DNA from: Dimargaris cristalligena
Taxonomy: Eukaryota > Kickxellomycota > Dimargaritomycetes > Dimargaritales > Dimargaritaceae
Length of the DNA stretch: 25,294 bases
NCBI GenBank assembly: GCA_027576995.1
Contig: JANBQC010000417.1
Location: 1-25,294 of the forward strand
Direction of reading: 5' to 3'
The position numbers and the translations under genes are program-made. The first letter of the stretch is position 1. Every line of letters starts with the position of its first letter. Below are positions 1 through 10,230 of the stretch, piece by piece. The notes beneath the pieces are model-generated. The model was not told the origin of the DNA, did not search any database, and worked only from the letters and a program-made list of their open reading frames with translations.

Positions 1-76
1 GCATAGTCATGCCCCAGGAAAGTGTCCATGGCCCGACGGGTATTACGGGCGTCCCAGATGCGAATGCTCTTGTCGG
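1..76 (-). CDS. WD40-repeat protein, internal exon, truncated by window edge
   Basis: Read on the minus strand, the first 76 bases encode a WD40 signature, DKSIRIWDAR, followed by a short linker and TFLGHD. This is the classic end of one WD repeat (strand d with Trp-Asp) running into the Gly-His that opens the next. A plausible 3' splice site (GGGCAG before CCGAC) lies at 77-80, so this looks like an internal exon that continues beyond base 1. The neighbouring aminotransferase ends at 406 with a poly(A) signal near 300, so any upstream exons of this gene must fit in about 220-330 bases, placing this repeat near the N-terminus. WD40 propellers are protein-interaction scaffolds. The fragment is too short to name the family member. 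Confidence 0.6.
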
Positions 77-405
77 CTGCCCTACCCTGGATCCACCACC
101 CCCAATAGAATAGTGTTGGTATAGGTTAGTCCCCCCCAGTCAAGCATTATGCCCACATGTCCTACTTAAACCCAGTCGCCCTAGTCCAAACCAATCCCAA
201 GCCGTCTCGGTAGATAACCGCCGTGGTCGGGTAATAAAAAATCACCCTCATTGTATCTAAGGGGGGGTGGTTTAGAGCAACACCGGCTGGCAACGGTTTA
301 TTGAATTGTTCTCCCGGCCAATGTTTCACCAAAATTAAATCTACGGTGCGAATTCAATAGATACGCGCATGCATGGTAAGGTGTTTGATCCCCTCGCATG
401 GGTCA
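77..405. other. Intergenic or intronic stretch between two minus-strand genes
   Basis: No convincing coding exon is visible. The stretch should hold the 3'UTR of the class IV aminotransferase (with a poly(A) signal at 297-302) and the promoter and first exon(s) of the WD40 gene. I could not locate that first exon. Several short minus-strand frames are open but none shows a recognisable protein. Confidence 0.4.
297..302 (-). terminator. Polyadenylation signal AATAAA of the class IV aminotransferase gene
   Basis: The minus strand reads AATAAA about 105 nt beyond the aminotransferase stop codon at 406-408. It is the first canonical hexamer downstream of that gene. It also separates the gene from the WD40 exon at 1-76, supporting two transcription units. 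Confidence 0.4.
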
Positions 406-2788
406 TTACATGATACGCAGGGCCGTGTCTCGCAGTCGCCGGCTTACCTCCTGCCGAATGGTCTCAATGATTGCGTGGCAGGGAATGTCGATGGGCTCGC
501 TGAATATAGAAAGAGGGAAGGGTGTAATCCAACAGGAATGGTTCGGCCATTAATGTCACCCTTGGACCACGCCACCCATATCCATACGTAAACACCAGGT
601 CCAGACTGGGTTCCACATCCCCCATCTCACTCAATAAGCCACGGGCCCTAAACGAGGCGGAATAGTCATCATTCGGCTTGGAACTTACCTGTCATCGCCG
701 CCCAAGTACAGGGTCTCAATCGGCAACACCAGCCGTGAAGTACCTAAAATAATTTGACAGCGCCAAACAGCCCAGCTATAAATTGAGTCACATGATTTGG
801 TATCCCTCCCTCTCTCTCTGTCCATCTTCCACCAGCTCCCTTCCACTAGAGGGTTGCCTCAAGGAACGTAACATAATCCGACACCACCGCCCCAACTATA
901 CAAACTACAGACCAGTTCGCCAACCATTCGATACTGGTGCTCAGTCACAAATCAACCCCCCCCCCTCCCCGGGTTACTTACTCGTAATAAAGGCCCCCAG
1001 CCAACGGCCACCCCGAAGCTCAGCCAGCGTAGGACAGCGATACTCAACGGGAATATGCTGGTCTTGACAAATCTGGAGGACCAGCTTGAGAATCGTCCCA
1101 AGGAGGACACTCCCCATAGGCGCAGTCACTAGCCGGACCCCCGGTGGCCCCTCCCCGGGCTCCACCACCAGGAAATTCGAGGAGAGTCCCTCAAACAGCT
1201 CACCACTCGCCTGGTCCAGCAGCAGGACCTCGTTGACCCCTGGCTTCATGCGGGAACCCAGACTCTGGCGATCTCTAAAAAAGGATACAGTATAGCAATC
1301 AGTACTTCGGCCGAAGCGCGTCTCCATTAGGCACTGAGCAGGCCAATCAATCCGTTAACCACCGGCCCAAGGGACTTGGCCCCTCCCCATCTCCTGGCCG
1401 CCGGTTAGTTCGACAGAGTAAAAGGTGGAAGGAATCCCCGGCCTTCCCATCCGAAACAATAAAAATAAACAGCCATTCCAAACGGGCTATACAGTCAACC
1501 TACCGAACCCATTGCGTATCCTTGGCCGAGGGATTGTGGCGAGTGGCGGGGTATACTTCCACCTACATAATCCAGTAGGAAATAGTCGTCCATATAAGCT
1601 GAATCAATCAATACCGCTGCGGCTGTAAACACTCGACGCTGGTGACCAGGCTGCCTGCAGGCAGCGAGCACAAAATGTGGGAGAGGAGTACCAAGCATGA
1701 GTTGAGTGTATCCCGGGGTGGACTTACTGAGCATCGGGTCTGGAGGGGTTGGATCAGGGGGCAAACGTGCACGGCGCAGATGGGCAAGTGGTCCTAAAAT
1801 GGGTCACCACCCGCAACCAAAGGTCCAGGGGTATACCCGTAGGGTTCGCAACCAAGTTGGGCCAGGCCGGAGTTAGGCATATTAAACGATATTTGCGCTG
1901 AGGGTTAGGCCATGGGAACGGCTAGGCAATAATCAGCTGGGCCCAGTGAATACAACCGGTAAAATGAATCGCCTCCCCACCATCCCCGGCCAGGGGGCCA
2001 GGAGATGGTGAGATTCCATTAATAGAAGCGGGACTTACCTTTTCATCATAGGCCAGGCAAATGGTCACTTTAGCTTCTTCAACCAAGGAGGGTTTGGGTT
2101 GCCAGAAAGCAGTGAGGCCACGGCGGATCATCGGCACCACCAGGCGCTCCAGTAGCTGGGGGTCACACGTAAGCTGAACAAAAAGAGCCGTGGGATCAGG
2201 GGTATCGGCCTCCGGTAGCTCCGCGTAGTGGGCCAAGGCCCGGAGGGGCTCCCCTTGGCTGTCCGTCCAAGTCACCTCCTCCAAAATGCTAGCCAGCGAG
2301 TTGCTCAGGCGCCGAGTGTGGCCATGGAAATCAATGAGACTATGCTGGTCAAAGGTACGGGCCGACGTATACGCACCTAATGATTTCATCGGCGCCCAAT
2401 TCGGTAGCTACATACAGGTGAGCAATAGACCAGCAGCTGGGGTATTCCAAACTAAAAGGCGGAAAGTCCACGGGGCAGCTCAGTCAACATAAAATTTTGC
2501 AAAGTTTACCTCGCCCTAGATTCAGAATAAAATCTTCACTGGATTGCTGGGTTGTTTCGACAGATAGCGACGGGTCTTCATCAGGATTAACCACCAGTAG
2601 GTTCCGTTGAAGGACCACTAGGTATATACATGGTGTGTTTCAGCAGATATACATAATGGTTTATGGATTAGTTAGTCGGGGTTACATAAGAAAGTGTACT
2701 CGGGTCGAGGGGGGCTGATCCAGTAGACCCTGGATGTTGAGAGGGAGAGAGTTTTAACAGAATGGGCTATACCATTCGACTGGGGCAT
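406..2788 (-). CDS. Class IV PLP-dependent aminotransferase (BCAT/D-amino-acid aminotransferase-like), 8 exons
   Basis: Exons on the minus strand are 2788-2773, 2617-2510, 2376-2039, 1793-1728, 1562-1504, 1274-982, 743-689 and 499-406. They join with correct phase at every junction to 342 codons plus stop. Residues 42-49 (GAYTSART) open the fold-type IV domain. SAKDTQWVRDRQSL (188-201) carries Lys190, the likely Schiff-base lysine by family position. FEGLSSNF (223-230) carries the Glu and Asn conserved around the cofactor, and GAFITSTSRLVLP (289-301) is a family hallmark. The closest families I recognise are the fungal and plant BCAT-like/4-amino-4-deoxychorismate-lyase-like aminotransferases. 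The true substrate is unknown, and no mitochondrial presequence is obvious. Introns are 133-245 nt with GT-AG ends. The 16-nt first exon (MPQSN) is the least certain; the other exons are supported by both phase and homology. The gene is head-to-tail with the RNPS1-like gene. Confidence 0.85.
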
Positions 2789-3294
2789 GGCTAGACAGGG
2801 GACACTAGGAGTACGGAAGTTGCGAAGGACGAATACGGATGGCCGTGAGCTGGCGTCGTTTAGGTATTTCAAAAGGGTAACTTTGTTAAATCAGGCGAGT
2901 CGTTTTGGTCAATCAGGCTAAGACCCAACGGCTTAAGACCACCCCCCCCCCTCACACACACACACTGCCAATACTCCCACCCGACCTATGGAGAGCCATT
3001 GAGCAAAGCTGCTAAGGTGCAATTCATCTATCCCCCTCTTTATCACCATTACGTCCTACACCATGGCCTGCATGGAGCTTTACAGTCACCATGGTCTGCT
3101 ATGGTAAGTGAGGCTCCTCAAGAATTAGGATTGATTACAGGAACCGCGTTTACGATATCTTTGCCACAACCGTGTATAATATATAAAATTGCTTTTTAAT
3201 ATAAAAAGGCAGATGCTTAGCAAGCCCTACTAATTGGAGCAAAGTCCTAAATACTGAAAGGTAATTAAAGGCCACTGCGATTTGGGCAATACGA
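2789..3294. other. Intergenic: aminotransferase promoter and RNPS1-like 3' region
   Basis: About 500 bp between two minus-strand genes, with no supportable gene. It contains a poly-C run at about 2941-2953 followed at once by a short (CA)n tract (about 2954-2965), plus an AT-rich patch near 3170-3210. The short open frames here have no recognisable content. Confidence 0.5.
2941..2966. repeat. Poly-C / (CA)n simple repeat
   Basis: A run of C residues is followed directly by about six CA dinucleotides. It lies roughly 155 bp upstream of the proposed aminotransferase start. It is a low-complexity tract with no evidence of function. Confidence 0.8.
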
Positions 3295-4566
3295 TTACCG
3301 AGCACGAGAACGGCTGCGGGAAGAGTAGGATGGTGACCGACTATAACTGCGACTACTGAACGAACGAGAGGGCGAACGGCGGCGGCGGCGGCTGCGCGAC
3401 AGCGAGCGGGAATAGGAGCGGCGACGTCGCTGACGGGAGCCCGGGGACCGGCTTGGACTAGCCGAGCGGGAGGACAGGCGACGACGACGAACCGGAGAGC
3501 GTGATCGGCGGCCCCGGGATGAACGGGAGCGCGAGCGAGAAAAAGAGGGGCTGCGGTAGCGGCGTCGCGAACGAACGGGCGAACGGGACCGGGACCGGTA
3601 AGGATAGCGGCCGTGGCGGTGCGGGCGACGCAGTGACCGGGAGCGGGAGCGGGAGAAGCTGCGGCGACGATCCAGTCGGGACGGAGAATAGAGCTCGCCT
3701 CGGATACGACGGGGTCGACTATCCCGGCGATCGATTCGTCCCCGCGGCGAACGACCCCGGGACCGGTTAAATCGAATGGACGGCGACGGAAATTTCAGGG
3801 GCTTCTGAGAGCCCGTCCACAATTTTACAGTAAGGGTGGCCCCATCAATCTGGCCACCATTCATACCATGCACAGCGGCGGCCGCCTGCTCGGGGGTTTC
3901 AAAGTCCACGTAACCCACCCCGGTGCCAATTCGTAGTTTTCCGGCCAGCGGGACGTGCACCCCCGTGATTTGGCCATACACAGCGAAAATTTCCCGCAGG
4001 TGGTCGGGGAGAACATTTCGCGATACATCCGTAACGCGGATCGAGCAGCTGGGGACCGGCGTAGATGGGCGGGGGCTAGCCGGTGGGCTCTGCGAACGCG
4101 ACCGACTCCGGGAGAGGCTTGCACGGGGGCTACAGGGGATAGGATATTGGGCAATAATCAAGGTGGGGGAGGTGTAAGCAAATAGAAAATATACTAATTT
4201 AGTGGAAAAGGGGATCTATGCAAATTATAGAGACCATGGGCGAATATGCTCGAACGAGAATGAACTGGGGGGTATTTAAACGTTACCTTGGGCTACGCGA
4301 CATGGGCGTATAGCTGCGCGATCGGGAGTAGGATGCCGAGCGGGAGTGGCGGTGGGACCGCGAGCGGGAACGGCTGCGCGAAGACCTGCGCACCAATTAT
4401 AAAAAGTAGGGGCAGTGGATGGTAGTGGAGCAAGGGAAGCCCAGAGTGAAAGCAGTTAGGAAGTGCGCGCTTGGGTGCTACCGTAATAGCAATATGATGG
4501 AGGGCTTCTAGGGTCGGACGGCTGGTGGATCTTACGGACTTTAAAAATAAGTTAGGTCACTTACAT
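3295..4566 (-). CDS. RNPS1-like SR protein (RS-RRM-RS), start codon split by an intron
   Basis: The coding parts are 4566-4565 (AT), 4385-4287 and 4129-3295, joining to 311 codons plus stop. The N-terminus (about 1-55) is rich in RS dipeptides. An RRM follows at about 64-137 with RNP2-like IRVTDV (64-69), RNP1-like GVGYVDFE (104-111) and the segment MNGGQIDG (123-130), close to the MDGGQIDG of RNPS1. The C-terminus (about 150-311) is a long RS/RR domain. RNPS1 is a peripheral exon-junction-complex/ASAP component that affects splicing and mRNA surveillance in the nucleus; the same role is inferred here. No in-frame upstream ATG exists in exon 2, where a TAA lies just upstream. Joining the consensus donor CAT/GTAAGT to the acceptor GCGCAG/G makes ATG TCT TCG. 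The alternative is initiation at the internal Met late in exon 2, which would drop most of the N-terminal RS region. The family call is firm to SR/RRM and good for RNPS1. Confidence 0.82.
4386..4564 (-). other. Intron interrupting the RNPS1-like start codon (AT/G)
   Basis: The donor on the minus strand is GTAAGTGA at 4564 downward, with exon bases CAT before it. The acceptor is GCGCAG ending at 4386, with G TCT TCG CGC after it, and a CTAAC branch-like motif lies near 4455-4460. Splicing builds the ATG. If the intron is retained, the same A-T is followed by G-TAA, giving a two-codon ATG-TAA reading frame and no SR protein from that start. Confidence 0.6.
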
Positions 4567-6003
4567 GACTGAGGAGGGATAACGAGTCAGGGAGATCCCA
4601 AAACGTTGAAATTAGGAGGGATAACCCGTACGGGGAGGGGTGGCTAATTAACAACGAAGGTAGAAAAGAGGCAACACTCAAGGAGAAAAGTATTGGAGAA
4701 ATGGTATGGAAAAAGAGGAAAGGAAGCTACCAAATCGAATGAACCTGAAAAGAGCCCCCTAACAGGGCACCTTAGAGTCAGCCACTGTATGTTGGTAGGT
4801 GAGGTCTAGAGCTTTTTACGGTGAAACTGCCCCTAAGAAACGCTAACCATTTGGGCCTTTTTGGACTCGCTTTAAACGGACAATGGCGACTACAAATACA
4901 TGGATACCTGTTGACTCTCGTTCGATTGTATTCGAACTGCCAATATGGACGGAATTGACGAGTAGGCTAATCCAAAGCAGCGCATCGAGGGCCAAGCACG
5001 AGTAGAAGAGGGCAATTATTCCAACAAACGTGCCTTCCAATTAAGTGTGTGGAACGCGGGGCAACTGAGACTAGGAAGTGTCACACACCCCACCAAAGTG
5101 GAACCAGCACAACCCAGGCTAAAATCTCGCGAAATAACATCCAAGAGGCTTCCTCAGCTCCGTAGAAGCTGGTCCCTGCTACATATTTACTTGATATTAT
5201 TAGGGGGATTCCCAAGCATGTATTCGAATTCATTCCAGCTGATAATTCACGAGAGGCTGATGATAATGTATTTTATGAAGTATGTGAGTGAGGATGTAAT
5301 GAAGAGGATTATATAAATGGACAGCCAGGCTAGTACGATACTGGAATGGTTGGTAAAAAAACAAACATCAAAAAGTGACCGGTTGGGTAACATGCGTGAG
5401 ATATCCTTCCAGGGGAGGGATGGGTGGTTCAGTACTAAACGGAATGGGTCGGTTAAGCATAGGGCAGAGGGGGCCTATTTGAATGAGGTGCTTAAAGGTA
5501 ACGGCAGCAACAAGGGGCGTGGGAGTCGTGGTAAGGTTCCAGCGAGCTGATACTTACACGGCCCGATGCCTTCGAGTACTCGGTAGGGGGAAAGGAGGTG
5601 TGACAAAAGGGGTGCCGTGGAATCAATCAATTAAACACACACGTGGATGGAAATGAAATGCTATCCCGCGTCGGCCGGGGGTGGGTGAAGACTAGCGCCC
5701 ACAAAAAATTGAAAAACATATAGATAAATCAAAACAACAACAACTGGGGGCAGGTAATACTAATATAATAGATAAATGTGGAAAAGGGGTCAAAAATGTG
5801 TATACTACGGCGCCGGGCCGAACGGAAGAAAAATGATCAAAAATATTATATATATGTATATAGATAGATAGATAAATATATATGAATATATCGGTTGAAT
5901 CAATGAGGAAAGAATGGGGGGGCTAGATAACAGCAGCTCGGTAGCCCAATACTATCATGGCGAAATCCGGCCAAAGTAATAAATAGGATGATGGTGGAAA
6001 ATG
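4567..6003. other. Intergenic between the RNPS1-like 5' end and the Whi3-like 3' end
   Basis: About 1.4 kb that should include the RNPS1-like 5'UTR and promoter and the Whi3-like 3'UTR. No gene, tRNA or other RNA is recognisable. Open frames of 65-90 codons exist on both strands but have no family content. There is a strong isolated donor-like site (minus strand GTAAGTAT at 5557-5550) and an AT-rich simple repeat at 5843-5893. Confidence 0.5.
5843..5893. repeat. AT-rich tetranucleotide-like repeat (TATA/GATA)
   Basis: Alternating TA runs flank three GATA units (about 5862-5873) and continue into ATATATATG. The tract sits about 110-160 bases beyond the Whi3-like stop codon, probably within its 3'UTR. 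It is simple sequence with no clear function. Confidence 0.75.
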
Positions 6004-7518
6004 CTAATGAATAGCCGCACTGGTCGGCTCGAGGCCCAGCGAATGGTCCAGGCCTGGGGCATGGCGGGATCCCAGGGACGAACCAAATAGGCTGGAGGCG
6101 GAGGGGGGCGGAGTGTGGGAAGCAGCCTTAAGGGCGGCCAGGTTAAGCGGATACGATCCACCCAGCACCGGAAGGGAACCCATCATGTTGAGGGAGGTAG
6201 TGTTGGTCGGGGTGGCTTGACGCACGCCAAGCGGGTTCTTGGAGAAGCTTAGGCGAATGCCGCCGTTGGTGGAGCTGCTAATGGGGTGACCGTCGAGTTC
6301 CCGCATAGCTTGGGTGGCGTAGGCCACGTCCTCAAACTCAACAAAGCAGATGGGTCCGGCGTTGGGCTTGGGGCGGAAGCAGAGACGCTTGTAGCCCAGG
6401 GCCTGGGTAAACAGACCGCGCAGCTCCTCTTCGGCGGTATTCATGGGCAGGTTACCAACGTACAGAGTATTGCAGGGGGGGTTCTGGTCGTTGGAATTGA
6501 CGGAGCGGGTTAGGGGGATGGCAAACCCGTTGGGCACTGAGGAGGACGCGGGGAAACCGGCCGATGACTTGGATAAGCTCATGCTAATGGGAGCAGCGGG
6601 CAGGGAAACCCCAGGGGTGCTAGGGCCCAACGACAGGTTGGACAAACGGCCGCCCAGACCACCCAGGTCCAGGTTCTTGTTAACCAGTGAATTCGTGGAT
6701 CCGCTGGAGGTGCCGAAGAGCTGGTTGATGTGGGCCAGGGAAGCGGGGTTGGTGTTGCGACGTTCCGATTGGGTCTTGGCCAAGCCGAAGCCTACGGCAC
6801 GGGTGGCCGGGGCGGAGGTACCAAGGGCGGGGGAGGCCTCGCGGAGCATGGTGTGGTGCACCGAATTGCGACGTTGCAAGAACGAAGCGGGGTTATCGAG
6901 CCCGGCCATGCCGTCGGCGTAAAAGTCAAACACCCCCGCGTCGTGGGAGGGGAAGAAGTCGGCGGCGGTGGGGGCCTCGCCCGACCCCGAGGAGCCTAGG
7001 CTGTTGGCATGGTGGGTCCCTGAGATGGGGGTCACGGGAGCCGAGGTGCAGAAGGGGTCGAACCGCTTGCTGAGGTGGTTGGCAGTGGCGGTGGTTATGT
7101 TGGGGAAGAGGTAGGTAGTGGGGCTATCCAGGGGAAGAGTGTCGTGGTTCAAATGGAGGGGCACGGCAACCCCGGCACCGTTGCTGGCCAGACCCCGCTT
7201 GGTATGTAGGTTCTTCTTGGCCATTTCGGCCTTGAGGATACAGTTCTTTTCGGCGTCGACCTTGCGGCCCGTGAGAATGTTGCGGGCCTCCTGAGCGGCG
7301 GCTCGGGTGCGGAACTTGGCGAACCCAATGATCTGCTTGCGCACAGCGGACGAGGCAGCGGGTTCTTCGCCGTCGCTGGTGCTGCCCGACATGGGGATTT
7401 TGAGGGTAGCGGCCTCAAAGTCGGGGTAGAATGTGAACATGTTCTGGAACTCGCGTTCCTGCATATCCTCGGGGAAGCCGACGACGAAGATGGTGGTGAT
7501 TTCTTCACGAGCGTCCAT
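6004..7518 (-). CDS. Two-RRM RNA-binding protein of the Whi3/Scw1 family
   Basis: A single-exon frame of 504 residues. RRM1 (about 9-100) begins [20 protein letters not shown] and includes [12 protein letters not shown] and [14 protein letters not shown], a signature of this fungal family. RRM2 (about 349-425) includes [31 protein letters not shown] and [15 protein letters not shown], very like S. pombe Scw1 and S. cerevisiae Whi3. The linker (about 101-345) is rich in Ser, Gly, Asn and Ala and looks disordered; the C-terminal tail (about 430-504) is also low complexity. Whi3 binds mRNAs such as the CLN3 transcript and Scw1 affects cell-wall integrity and septation; a post-transcriptional role in growth control is inferred. 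I start at the Met of [11 protein letters not shown] because the sequence upstream of it looks like untranslated leader and this Met is nine residues before the RRM. A 2.7 kb gap separates it from the divergent RTT106-like gene. Confidence 0.9.
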   Translation of the reverse strand: MDAREEITTIFVVGFPEDMQEREFQNMFTFYPDFEAATLKIPMSGSTSDGEEPAASSAVRKQIIGFAKFRTRAAAQEARNILTGRKVDAEKNCILKAEMAKKNLHTKRGLASNGAGVAVPLHLNHDTLPLDSPTTYLFPNITTATANHLSKRFDPFCTSAPVTPISGTHHANSLGSSGSGEAPTAADFFPSHDAGVFDFYADGMAGLDNPASFLQRRNSVHHTMLREASPALGTSAPATRAVGFGLAKTQSERRNTNPASLAHINQLFGTSSGSTNSLVNKNLDLGGLGGRLSNLSLGPSTPGVSLPAAPISMSLSKSSAGFPASSSVPNGFAIPLTRSVNSNDQNPPCNTLYVGNLPMNTAEEELRGLFTQALGYKRLCFRPKPNAGPICFVEFEDVAYATQAMRELDGHPISSSTNGGIRLSFSKNPLGVRQATPTNTTSLNMMGSLPVLGGSYPLNLAALKAASHTPPPSASSLFGSSLGSRHAPGLDHSLGLEPTSAAIH

Positions 7519-10230
7519 GATGGTTAGATAAAAGGATGGGATGCGAGGGAGTGTGTGTAAATAAAGTGAGGGGTACAGAGACTGGCTGGATGAGATGACC
7601 AAAATAGGTGGATGACGGGAACAAAAGCGTTATACAGATGAACGGACTGTGGAATTCGGGGTGTGTTAAGGTTTGGTCGGGGTATACAATTAGAATGTCA
7701 GAATACAGATAGTGGTGTATCGAGGTCGGAAGTGGACGTATGGCACTATAGGGTTAAGCTTGTGGGTTTAAATGAATTGAATGGTGAGGGCAAGAATACA
7801 ATAGAGAGAGAAAATGTATATGTATATGTGCGGGAAAAAAAGGTCGGGGTATCAGAATAAAGGAGCGTGAACTATACAAAGTGGGGCGAGCTTGTGGCTA
7901 GATGACGAGTTGGTGCAAGTGAAGGACAAGACTGCCCATGAAGTGGTATTGCAGTGAGGATGGGGAAGGAACGAACAACGGATATATGGGTTGATGGGGG
8001 GAGAAAAGATTGTGGTTCCGAAGGAAAGTGGCCAGGACGGAGATTGTACACGTGTGTTCAAGAACTAAGGGAGATGATACGATTGGCGAGGATGCAAAGG
8101 GAAAGATGGGTCATTCAAGTATGGAGTTGGGGAAAAAAGAAACAAGGGTATGCGTATATGAAATTGATGAAAAGACGCAATTGGAGGGGGCAGTGGAGGG
8201 TATATGGGTTTTAAGGGTAAAGGGGGTTGGTCAAAAAAACTAGCGTGGGAGTGAAAATTAAGGAATGGCAGTGAGGGAGGGTTAGTTTGAGTTTGAGTGA
8301 AAAAAAAGGGTTGGAGGGGTATAGGCAGTAGTCGCAGAGCAGGTGGGTGGGGGAAGCGCGATAGCAAAGGAAAGGGAGCGCAGGATAAACACTGGTCGAG
8401 AGGGAAAAGTACCAATAGACACGGCAACAGTGAGTTAGGGTGGGAAAGGGGGGCAAGTGACTAGAGGAGTGGACGAGCCCCAAGGGGGGTGGTATGAGAG
8501 TGAAAAGTAGAGTTGGTGCAACACCAGGTGAATGGGGTAAGGTTATAGTAACAAAAGGCAATGGGGAAGTGGAGAGTAGAGGAGATGCAACTAGAGTGAG
8601 AGGCGTAGTGGAGGTAGGTGAAGATAAATATGCGGAGGAAATGGGGAAAGGGAACGGAAGAAGCCGGTGAGCAGACCCAAGAAGAGAGGGTTGGCGAGGC
8701 AGTTATATAAGAAAAGGGGCCGCCGTGTCGAACAACAACAACAACAACTAGCGGGAAACGGGCAGTCGGCAACCGAACCACAGCCAACGCAGAAGGAGGG
8801 AGAGAGAGAGAGGACCCGGTCCAATACCACAAGGGTCGCCGTAAGGAAAGGCAAGGGCAACTCTAAAGATAGCGCAGCGAAAAGGAGAAGTGAGTTATCG
8901 AGAACGGCGCGGGTCCTCTGGGGAGTAGTATAGCGGCTAGAGGGGTAGGGAAGACGGAGGACTGCTAGTGGGGGTTAAAAACATCCAAGCCGAAGGAACA
9001 CACACAGAGCAAAAGGATAAAGGAGAGGCCAGGGAAACGAAGACAAATACGTTGAGCTGCAATGATAATTACAAAGATAACAATGGACAGGTGAGAGACA
9101 GAGAAGAAAGAGGAGAGGGAGAGAAGAGAAAGAGGAGAGAAGGAGAGTGGAAGACAGGGGAGAGGCGCACAGGACCCTGGAAGGCTGGATAGTGGTATTA
9201 TTATATATATAGTAGTCAGGCGCATAGAGCATTGATACACCACGACCCTCTAAAAACAGTATATGCGCACGCGTATGATGGGGTTAAAAGGTGGGAATTT
9301 TTTCCTTCTCACTCACTATACTATATACTATATTACCAACTTCCCCAAGCGACGGTGACGGCGACGGCGACGATAGCGGCCCCTGTGCGCTTGGTTCCTG
9401 TGATTGGCGATGGGCGCGGGCGGGTAGGGCGCGGAATGAGTAGTGGCGCTGCCGGTGTCTGCGGCACCTAACCTAGACTGGCCGGCAGTGCCACGGCCTT
9501 TGCGACGGAACCATGATTACTGATTCCCTCACTCTCACTCTCTCCACACGACCCTCAAAGACGGGTCATACTATATAGCCCCCTTTCCCCACCCCTCCGG
9601 TCTGCGGGCAGTGCCCCCCGCACGCGTTAGCCGGTAGACTCAGTGTGGTAGAGGGAGAAAATGGGATCGTCACGGCCGGCCGTATCGTCTACCCACATGA
9701 CGGGGTATTGCGGCAGCGTGGGAGCGGCCATTTTACGCCGCCTTTTATGGCGCCTGCTGCGTAACATCGGGCACTCAGGTGCATCAGCCGCCCCTACCCT
9801 CTCTCTGCCCAATCCTCTCGGATAATGACCAGCCCAACTCGTTGCCCATGGTGAGCAGCGGGCTCTCAACCGAGTGGGACGTACCCCACACACTCCGTTT
9901 CCCCCAGCTCAATATAGGCAAGAAGCAGCATTAATAACATCTTCCAAGGTGATTTGATTGCATTACGGTTAGCATTATTCGCAGTTGGCCCAGTCGAATT
10001 TATCAGCCAATTTCACCATCTTAGGTCCTTAGAGGGTTTTATTGAATTAGTATTGTTCCACCGCCGCGGCTCAGGGGAATAGAGTGGGAGAGGTGTGTGG
10101 TGTCTAGGGTCGCGGTCGTGTGTTATGGTGGGTAGTGTTTATTCTGCCTTGGGCTTTAGTTCAGTCCATTTCACTCCACTTCACTTCACTTGGCTTCACT
10201 TCAGCCCAGTCCCTCGCCATCCACCTCGCC
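7519..10230. other. Long divergent intergenic region between the Whi3-like and RTT106-like genes
   Basis: About 2.7 kb with no gene I can support. The part from about 7800 to 9190 is strikingly poor in C on the plus strand, which opens many spurious frames on both strands. The part from 9190 to 10230 is mixed, with an AT run near 9200, a (GGCGAC)-like run near 9355-9375 and short TTCACT repeats near 10170-10205 just before the RTT106-like start. It probably carries both promoters and leaders. Confidence 0.5.
7800..9190. repeat. C-depleted, purine-rich tract (plus strand)
   Basis: On the plus strand many 60-base lines in this stretch contain only about 4-8 C residues; 8221-8340 has about 4 per 60. 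The remainder is G, A and some T. Seen from the Whi3-like gene on the minus strand, this is a G-poor, pyrimidine-rich upstream region. It includes a short (ACA)n run near 8733-8750 and GA-rich runs near 9091-9165. Confidence 0.7.

Noticed and set aside
3501..3770. Plus-strand Gly-rich frame inside the RNPS1-like gene
   Set aside because: It is the antisense shadow of the RS-repeat codons of the real gene.
7519..7602. 28-residue N-terminal extension of the Whi3-like protein
   Set aside because: The extension is low complexity and leader-like. The Met at 7518 begins directly before the conserved RRM1.
8065..8860. Several overlapping minus-strand frames of about 90-125 codons
   Set aside because: They all lie in the C-depleted tract, where stop codons are rare on the minus strand. 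The products are runs of Ser, Pro, Leu and Phe with no domain.
8667..8933. Plus-strand 88-codon frame with poly-Gln and basic residues
   Set aside because: It comes from an ACA repeat and purine-rich DNA in the same skewed tract and has no family resemblance.
10120..10230. N-terminal extension of the RTT106-like protein from an upstream in-frame ATG
   Set aside because: The added 37 residues are hydrophobic, derive from TTCACT-type repeats, and the downstream ATG has better context and gives the expected length.
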